Below are positions 57,601-64,000 of a DNA stretch of 64,000 nt, in pieces; position 1 is the first letter of the stretch; the number at the start of each line of letters is the position of its first letter. Where the stretch lies: assembly GCA_032164245.1 (NCBI GenBank), contig JAVMKO010000002.1, positions 58,933,840 to 58,997,839 of the forward strand, written 5' to 3'. Made by a program: the position numbers and the translations under genes. A model generated the notes under the pieces. It ran no database searches. It saw nothing but the letters and a program-made list of their open reading frames with translations, and had not been told where the DNA came from. Source of the DNA: Sternotherus odoratus (Eukaryota; Chordata; Testudines; Kinosternidae).

Positions 57601-59050
57601 ATCAAATATGTTGCTATCTGGCTACCTTTTCTTTACCATGCTGATGTGGATTCCATTCCCAAATGTCTAAACTGATTATCTCATTGTTTTTTGCACCTGT
57701 CTATATAGGAGACCCACCTTTCTCCTATATAATTCTTTGCATTATACCTTGACATTTGGGGATATCTGAACTGAAAATCACTATATGACTACATCTTGAG
57801 GATGGTATTAAGGAGTTCTCAGTTGAAGGTCATCAGTTCTGCACTTCATTTCCCCTTTCTTCTTCCCCCTCCCCCATTGTTTGTCACACCCTAAATTTTA
57901 TGATTTAGAGGGTATACTGCAACTCCTATCTGTTCACTAGGTGTTTAGTGAGAGAGAGAGAGAAAGTGGGCAGGTTCTTAGTTTTTGTTGATTAGGAGGG
58001 TCTTAGTTGACAAGTGTGAGCTTAGCTTTGTTTTACAGAATGTATTTATATAATTAAAATATAGATACACCTAGGGCATTTTTCATAGATGCATTGTATA
58101 AATGGAAAATGAATAAATACAGCATAAATTGTTATGAAGCAGGCTTTATTCTGATTTTCTGCTTTTACTTCATGGAATTGATTGACATTTTCCATCATTC
58201 CATCATTGCTATGTGAGTTTGTTTTCTAATTCCATATACTTGGATTGTATTTGGCATTCTAATGATGACAACAGCATTGCCAGGACATAGCCAGAGGACT
58301 CCAAAGAGTAGATTACATATTTAACTAGTTAATGGAAAAGAACCTTAAATATAATTGAAGGCACTATTTAATACAAATAGCTTCTGAAGCTGGATATGAC
58401 ATGTTTCAGATTGCCTCACATATATTTCCTTCTTTTGTTTTAAGCAAAAGTACTGTACCGTACCTAGGTTTTTTTCTTGGTTGGTTTGTTTGTTTGATTG
58501 ACGTTTTGTTTAACTGGGAATTATGCTTTAGGTGCAAAATTTTCATGTTCTGAGAGCTGAAGATTGGGATTGCCAAATTTGAAATGTCACTTACTACCAG
58601 ATGCAGAACATGCAATACATATTATCATATTTTTTTTACGGAGGCTTCACTAGTAAAAGTAGCAGTGCATACAAAATGTTCCATGAGGAACAGCACAGTC
58701 AAATTCTTAACTCATTATACAGGTAAAAGATTCCCCATTGTAAGGACTGCTGATTTTTGCTTTATATATGTCCTGAATACATAAAAAGTCAAACACAGGT
58801 TCTTCAGTCTCTCTTGCATGTTGACTGATTTATTTATTTTTTACAGTGTACGTTACTGAACAATTGGATTTGCTTATCTTTGAAGTTTGTTTAGATTAGC
58901 AGTCATACTGAAATAGTGGCAAGAGGACATGAGAAAACTTTAGATTCTTTAGGAAGTTCTCAATGTATTGGCTGAAATGTGTGTTGTTCTGACACACCAT
59001 AGTAGATGAGGCCCACAAAGAAAACAATAGCCTTATTACATTCAGCTAAT
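54676..59050. other. Unassigned AT-rich sequence
   Basis: No recognised gene. A stretch near 55010-55200 ('ggctttaaagatcagtatca', 'agctgcacccagaagtgaat') reads like an old interspersed repeat that I cannot name. A short (GA)n lies at 57949-57963. A G/C box-like 'gaggggcggggc' at 57573 is isolated. Confidence 0.4.
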
Positions 59051-59054
59051 GGGC

Positions 59055-59150
59055 ATTTTCCTTTAGCTCAAGATATAGAGTATTGGGTTTTTGGAGATGA
59101 AGGTGGTAGGTTCTAATGTTATATGACTTGTACAGTTTGACCAATGACTA
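59055..59150 (+). mobile_element. Possible tRNA-derived SINE remnant
   Basis: 'tttagctcaagatatagagt' resembles an A box and, about 45 nt on, 'ggtggtaggttctaatg' a decayed B box. There is no clear tail. Not a functional tRNA gene. Confidence 0.3.
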
Positions 59151-59274
59151 GTTATGTATGTTTACAGTTTCTGCATTTGTTACAGCTTTAGAGAGGATTT
59201 TGGTCTCTTCCAGAAACATTTTTCTCTTAAGTAGGTTCCTTATATTATGCCGTCACCCTCCTGCAAGAGGAAGA

Positions 59275-59555
59275 ATTATCTTGTGGTTAAGGCAGCAAGA
59301 GATTGGGACTCGGGGAAACCCAGGTTCAATTCCTGGCTCTACCTCAGATTTAAGTGAATAAATCACTTAATCTCTTGGTTCCACATCTGTAAAATAAGGG
59401 TAATAATATTTATTTTCTCCCACGCTTTGTCTGTCTTCCCTATTTAGATTATAAACCCTTCAGAACAAGGATTTGACTTTACAGAATGCCTAGCATAAAG
59501 GGACTCTAATCTCATGTGGAGTCTCCAAGTGCTAGTATAATACCGTGACAATCAG
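59275..59555 (+). mobile_element. MIR-like tRNA-derived SINE
   Basis: 'cttgtggttaaggcagcaag' is the A-box region and GGTTCAATTCC (59323-59333) a perfect B box. The core 'aatcacttaatctcttggtt' and 'catctgtaaaataagggtaa' follows, and the tail ends 'ccaagtgctagtataata'. It is the fuller sister of 21150-21375. Confidence 0.75.
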
Positions 59556-60032
59556 GTCCAGATGCCTCAATGAGAGAACAAAAGGTCTAAACCTCCAAAA
59601 GTAAGCAATTGAATCAATTGGTTGTTATTGTGTATAAAAAATATGTTGTAGAGTTCTGAACTTGATGTCCATTATGAGATGAACATACAGGCTGTGGATA
59701 TGAATTTATGCATTTGTGTAGATATAAAACTGTGCTCATAATTTATGCTGCAACATTCAGCTTCACCTCACAACAGGGCAGTGGACAGTCAGGCTGGGAT
59801 GGCTAACCTCCCCCACCAGATGAGACTAGCTCCAAGAACCTAGCATTGTGCAACCCAGAAAAAGACAAACAATGGGCCATTAGGGTTAATAGGAAAACAT
59901 TAAGACATCCAAGATAGCATTTTCCAAAATTTAAATAACCACGAGTCACCATGTCAGAACAAAAGGGGGGGGGGGGCGGGAGAACAGGTGGAAGGGACAC
60001 TATAGAGGAGGCTTGAAACTGAAGGTAGCCCC
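59556..60032. other. Unassigned sequence with a G run
   Basis: A G-rich run lies at 59966-59980. No gene or repeat recognised. Confidence 0.4.
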
Positions 60033-60088
60033 TAAGAGTCTGTCTACATTACAGGATTCTTTTGGCGGTGGGTAGGGTACATACACAC

Positions 60089-60579
60089 TGTGACAAGGTG
60101 GCTCCTCTGCTCCCCTGACTCAAGTCCTTTGGGGTTCTGACACAGCACTGGCGCCCTGACCAGGCTGAAGCAGACCCCGTCTTTCTGCTGCTCCTTAGCA
60201 GCCCGCTCCCTGTCTCTCTCTCTCAGGGCCAGGCTCCTGCAGGCTAGGAAAGCTAGGTTCCCCCTGGGAGGGACCCTTTGTTCCCTTCCCCTGCTTGCCA
60301 GCAGCCCCTCCGTCCCTGCTTCCCTCAACTTACTCTGCACACTCCTCTGCTTTCACCAAATTCTCTCCTCTGACTCCTACTGCCTCCAACTCACTCCTCA
60401 AACTCCCACACTCCTCCCTGGGGAGGAGTCTCTTTAAAGGGCTCTGGCAGTCTCCTTAACTGGCCTCAGCTGGCCCTGCTCCTGGCTGTGGCAGCCTTGC
60501 TCAGCTGGACCTCATTCCCCTGTAGTAACCCTTCTAATTACAGGTCCTTCTGGCAGCTGCCTGCCCTGGGTCTACCACA
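60089..60579 (+). mobile_element. Solo LTR candidate inside the Harbinger-like element
   Basis: Begins TGTGACAAGGTGG, ends TCTACCACA, with ACAC on both sides (60085-60088 and 60580-60583). The 4-bp repeat lies in a CA-rich context and could be chance. The sequence is C/T-rich. No TATA box stands out, so the LTR call is tentative. Confidence 0.45.
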
Positions 60580-60769
60580 ACACATAACGTCTCCCACCCT
60601 CCTCATGGTGAGGCAAAGATTAAGCCAGTAAAGACAGGTTTGAAGGGTGCAGGTACGTACTGGGAATATGTACCTACACATACTCTGCTGGACCAAGCCA
60701 CGCAACCCATCTACCCTGCTAAAGCAGTGTAGTGTCCTCCTGCTTCCCCTCCACAGGAAAAGACTTCAG

Positions 60770-60771
<2 letters not shown>

Positions 60772-60863
<92 letters not shown>
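60772..60863 (+). repeat. (GT)46 microsatellite
   Basis: Uninterrupted GT repeat of about 92 nt. The Cys-Val and Thr-His open frames across it on both strands are artefacts. A good candidate length-polymorphic marker. Confidence 0.98.
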
Positions 60864-60867
<4 letters not shown>

Positions 60868-61078
60868 GCTTCCAGGTCCCTGCTGCTGGAGCCCTTCTCC
60901 TCTGCAGGGAAATACTCTGGCAGGCATGGAGGCAGCAAGGAAAGGCTTAGTCTTTCCCCACTGCCTCGTCCTCCCAGAGCCTTTCACTTACGTGTGTAGC
61001 TACACACCTCCGCATGGACCCAGCATGCTACGTGTCTACGTGCCACTGAAACTGATGTGTCATGTATGTGTAGCCTAA

Positions 61079-62099
61079 GCGGCAGGCTGTCTGTGAAATG
61101 CTGGATACCCTGTATATCAGAAGGTACTCTGGGAAACTGTTCAGAGGCAATAGGTAACATATTAGCTAAGGGAATTTGTCTAATATAGACATGCAAAGCC
61201 TGAAGCATCTTAGTTTATTTTCTGTTTAACATGTCTGGGTTTGCTTTTCTGGGTTTGCTTTTCTGGGTTTACTATTCCATCTCTGAATCTGTGATATTTT
61301 TAATTTTTTTTTTTTTGGGGGGGGGGTTATTTTTACCCCAAAGCAGGTGTTCAAACTGTGTGGAGTGTGTGCCAAACTGAACTGACAAGTTGGGTCCATT
61401 TTCACACCTTTGGACTGATGAACCAAGGGGGGAAAAGGTCTGAATGTCTGGTAGATAAGCACATTAGATAGAAGGATTTGTAGACTCAGGACCAGAAGGG
61501 CTGTTGGGGTAACCCTGGAAGGAGTAACTAGGTTGGTGGAAGCCAGGGTAATATTTTTATGCTCGTGGGCTACTGTTGTCAGGGCTTTGATCCATAGTGG
61601 CTTAGCGTTAAGGCACCCAAATATACATGGCAGGCAGTGACAGAATCTCCTGCTGGTCTAGGTGGTCTTCAAAACAACACAAATAAGAAAAAAATAAAAA
61701 TCTTTGCTAGAGAATTCAGCCACATGTTTCATATCGACAGGCACGTTGGTTTGGGGGAAGTAGAAATGATTCAAACTTTTCAAAATTCAAACTTAACTAA
61801 ACCTAATTTTTGTTTGTTTTTGCTTATATTTTCAGGAGTTAGCTGGGACAAGAAGTGGAAATGCTGAAATATCATGACAAGCTGTTCTTGTGGTATTTTT
61901 GATCCAGCTGAAACACTCATTCTACCAGCTGGAATTTTATTGAGGCAGTTACGGGGAGGTATCATGTAATTTTCTGGAGTTGTCTACTGATTGTTTTGCA
62001 GATAAGGGAAGCCCTTTAAGTCCTAGAGTACGCTAGCTCAGAAATCTTGGCTGTGCCCCACATAATATAAATTGGGATTGCTCATTGTTTGTCTCTCTC
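61079..62099. other. Unassigned sequence
   Basis: A T/G homopolymer junction lies at 61301-61326. The phrase 'tctgggtttgcttt' is tandemly repeated near 61234-61270. No gene. Confidence 0.4.
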
Positions 62100-62268
62100 T
62101 TCCTGATATGACCTCGGGAGTTGGGAATGGGTGAATGGGATGGATCACTTGATGATTATTTGTTTTGTTCATTCTCTCTGGGACATCTGGCATTGGCCAC
62201 TGTTGGAATATAGGATACAGGATTAGATGGGTCTTTGGTCTGACCCTATGGCTGTTCTTATGTTTTTA
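62100..62268 (+). mobile_element. CR1 (L3-like group) 3' end
   Basis: 3' UTR phrases 'gatcacttgatgattatttg', 'gacatctggcattggccact' and 'gattagatgggtctttggtc', ending in 'ggctgttcttatgttttt'. Confidence 0.8.
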
Positions 62269-63295
62269 TGACATTGGTAGCATAGTAAGGCTATCCTACT
62301 TCTATTCCATCCTCTTATCAAAGAATGAAAGGGAAAACCACAACTAGAAAATGCTGAATCGGTTATAGACACAGGTGAGAAGAATTCACCAGGCTAAGAA
62401 CACCACAGAGCAGTTCCATCATGGAATTCTCCATTTTTGTCCCCCAAATGTATCTGTCCATCAACCCAAACCCAGACTCTTCAAATAGTCTGTGATTGGC
62501 CTCAAAATAAGTCACTGTCCAGCTGTACTCCAGTCTTCTTCTAACTTCTTCATCTCCCAGGGCTGATCATTGGACCTAAGGTGGCCACAAAGGGGAGAAA
62601 GAAGGAAACAACGAAAAGAGATGAGCTGCATCAGAGCCACTTAGTCAATTGCAATGCACAGAATGAAATTATACTGGTCAACTAAGCTACTGAAGGAATA
62701 AATAGTTCAGTGATGAAAACTCCAAGCCATCGAAAACCAACCTGGAGACAACAATACAGTAGTGCATAGCATCAAAATAGGCTCTACTCATCTGAGAGGG
62801 TTAGGTGGCCTGACACCTGAACACATGAAATCATGGAAATGTTCTGTCAAAATACATATTGAAAGACTTAGGAAGTAGAAATATATGTATGTGCAGTGGT
62901 CCATGTGAGTGTACCTGACTTGTTCAATGCAACAATGCTATGTCTTCAAGAAAATGAGTGATTGCTGCCATCTATTGGTAGACAAGATACGCAGATTAAC
63001 ATTACCTTCCCACCAATGTACTAGAAGCTACTGCATTTACCTAAGAATTGTCATGTTATATTGTTATAATGAGGATGATTATATATACTGTCACTCCACT
63101 TGGCATCACAATGATTTATTTTTCTTTGTAAAAGAAAACTACACCACAGAATATGTGCAGTATAGTTTTTCTTGATAAACTTCTTTCCTTTATATTATCT
63201 CAATGTTTTGTCTATTCTAACATTTAAATTTATTTTATGGCACCTGGTGTATAAGACCCCATTCATTTTCTCAAAAGCAGAACATCTCTTCTAAT
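62269..63295. other. Unassigned AT-rich sequence
   Basis: No recognisable gene or repeat. The 88-aa frame at 62909-63175 has no motif. Confidence 0.4.
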
Positions 63296-64000
63296 GGCAT
63301 GTCTACACTAGAGAAGTTAAGTTGTCAGCCAGACGCCACCATAATTAAGTCAGTTGGGCATGTCTTCACCACATTCATTGTGTTTGGTGGATTTAATCCT
63401 CATTAGCAGCGCAATGCACAGAGCAGTGTACCATGGGTAGTTATCCCACAGTGCAACTAGTCCCAAGAGGTTTTAGGATGGGCTTGTAATGCCTTATGGG
63501 ACAAAAACATTGTCACATGGGGGAATAGGATTATGGCTTCAACCTCCTGTGATAGTTTCCTTCCTCCCTTCCCTGATATCGACAGCAAAGAACTCATGGG
63601 GTTTTTGGTGTGCCTTTTTTTTGAAAGCCAGGCTTAGTCATGCGTACGCCATAGCCTGAGAAGCATGGACCACACTCTTGTTGAGGGCATTACAAATGCC
63701 TTGCGCCTTATCCCACAGTATTTCTAGAGTCGAGATAGGAGCTGCCACATGGAACATTGCAATGTCATTTAAGCAGCACTGCTGCAAGCCATAGACCAAA
63801 AAAATTCCCGGTTGCTGCTGGCAGTCATTCAGCAGCTGAACATGGCTGAGCGCCTCTTCTGATCCTGGGAAACAAGCACCGACTGGTGGGATTGCATTGT
63901 TATGCAGTTATAGGATGACGAGGCTGCAGAACTTTTGAACGTGGAAGCCCACTTTCCAGGAACTTTGTGCAGAGCTTTCCTGAGCCCTTAAGCACAGCAA
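63296..64000 (+). mobile_element. Harbinger-like element, 5' part, runs off the window
   Basis: Starts with 'ggcatgtctacactag' (63296), repeats a TIR-like 'gggcatgtcttcaccac' 60 nt later (about 63356), and includes 'gcaatgcacagagcagtgta' and 'gggtagttatcccacagtgc' phrases like those in the MITE at 3223-3836. A decayed transposase start follows near 63830. The 3' end and TSD lie outside the window, so this may be a relic of an autonomous source of some of the MITEs here. Confidence 0.65.
63830..64000 (+). pseudogene. Harbinger-type transposase, N-terminal relic (partial)
   Basis: Segments in the plus frames read SWETSTDWWDCIVMQL (about 63868-63915, between stops), then in another frame PTFQELCAEL (about 63950-63980). 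I know these as the N-terminal stretch of turtle Harbinger transposases of the HARBI1 type, which carry the DDE nuclease domain further downstream. Stops and a frame change show decay. The nuclease core lies beyond the window, if present. Confidence 0.5.

Larger units (their letters stand above)
60036..61075. mobile_element. Harbinger-like element with nested LTR candidate and (GT)46
   Basis: Left end 'gagtctgtctacattac' pairs loosely with right end 'gtcatgtatgtgtagcc'. TAA flanks both sides (60033-60035 and 61076-61078). The interior holds a solo LTR candidate (60089-60579), a (GT)46 tract (60772-60863) and a right arm with 'tacgtgtgtagctacacacc', a near-palindrome. Confidence 0.65.

Noticed and set aside
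60647..60999. Long Cys-Val and Thr-His open frames on both strands
   Set aside because: They are direct translations of the (GT)46 microsatellite.
1..64000. CRISPR array, operon or bacterial-type gene structure
   Set aside because: No regularly spaced short direct repeats with unique spacers, no dense coding; the repeat content is that of a vertebrate genome.

Overview
This looks like a stretch of turtle nuclear genome, non-avian sauropsid at the least. The evidence is the repeat content: CR1 LINE tails of the turtle/crocodilian type, a tRNA-derived SINE with a CR1-like tail (tortoise Pol III SINE design), Penelope-like elements (PLEs) with hammerhead-like motifs, a DIRS-like retroelement, solo LTRs, and many Harbinger-, hAT- and Tigger-like non-autonomous DNA transposons. 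Family names come from recognition by eye and were not checked against a database. I found no convincing host protein-coding exon, rRNA gene, functional tRNA gene or CRISPR array. Almost every open reading frame is a chance frame or a broken transposon protein, so the window is best read as intergenic or deep intronic.

Layout. 1-13 kb is mostly unremarkable AT-rich sequence with a CR1 fragment (666-1510, minus), a GC-cored Harbinger-like MITE (3223-3836), low-complexity tracts, two small MITEs and a second CR1 fragment (10628-11095). At 13178-14761 one Tigger-like element sits inside another, and its core holds six dyad-symmetric GC-rich units. 16.8-19.5 kb has a Harbinger-like MITE, a CR1 tail and an 805-bp solo LTR (5-bp target-site duplication, TSD) inside an older LTR. 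22.3-25.1 kb is a DIRS-like element with gag-like and pol remnants and a large internal deletion. 27.3-31.3 kb has a MITE, a CR1 tail next to a decayed hAT carrying a transposase dimerisation-domain relic, and a CR1 body interrupted by a clean 306-bp hAT.

33-38 kb holds a 207-bp head-to-head PLE insertion (12-bp TSD, hammerhead-like centre), a Tigger MITE (33802-34100), a repeat-poor AT-rich block (34315-37297) and a 730-bp Harbinger-like element. 41.9-45.4 kb is the richest part: a CR1 copy interrupted by a PLE (13-bp TSD), the PLE interrupted by an 847-bp solo LTR (5-bp TSD), and the same CR1 interrupted again by a Harbinger-like MITE (TTA TSD). A PLE 3' end with the last part of its ORF follows. 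46-64 kb has further MITEs, PLE and CR1 tails, SINEs, a hAT with a GC-rich core (53496-54053), a Harbinger-like element with an inner solo LTR candidate and a (GT)46 tract (60036-61075), and, at the right edge, the 5' part of a Harbinger-like element with a decayed transposase start.

The elements do not work together as a pathway. What they give is a layered insertion history, in which TSDs and exact resumption of the interrupted element show the order of events. The most interesting material is the PLE architecture (repeated head-to-head insertions, and hammerhead-like cores with one extra A) and the paired hairpins in the Harbinger-like MITEs.
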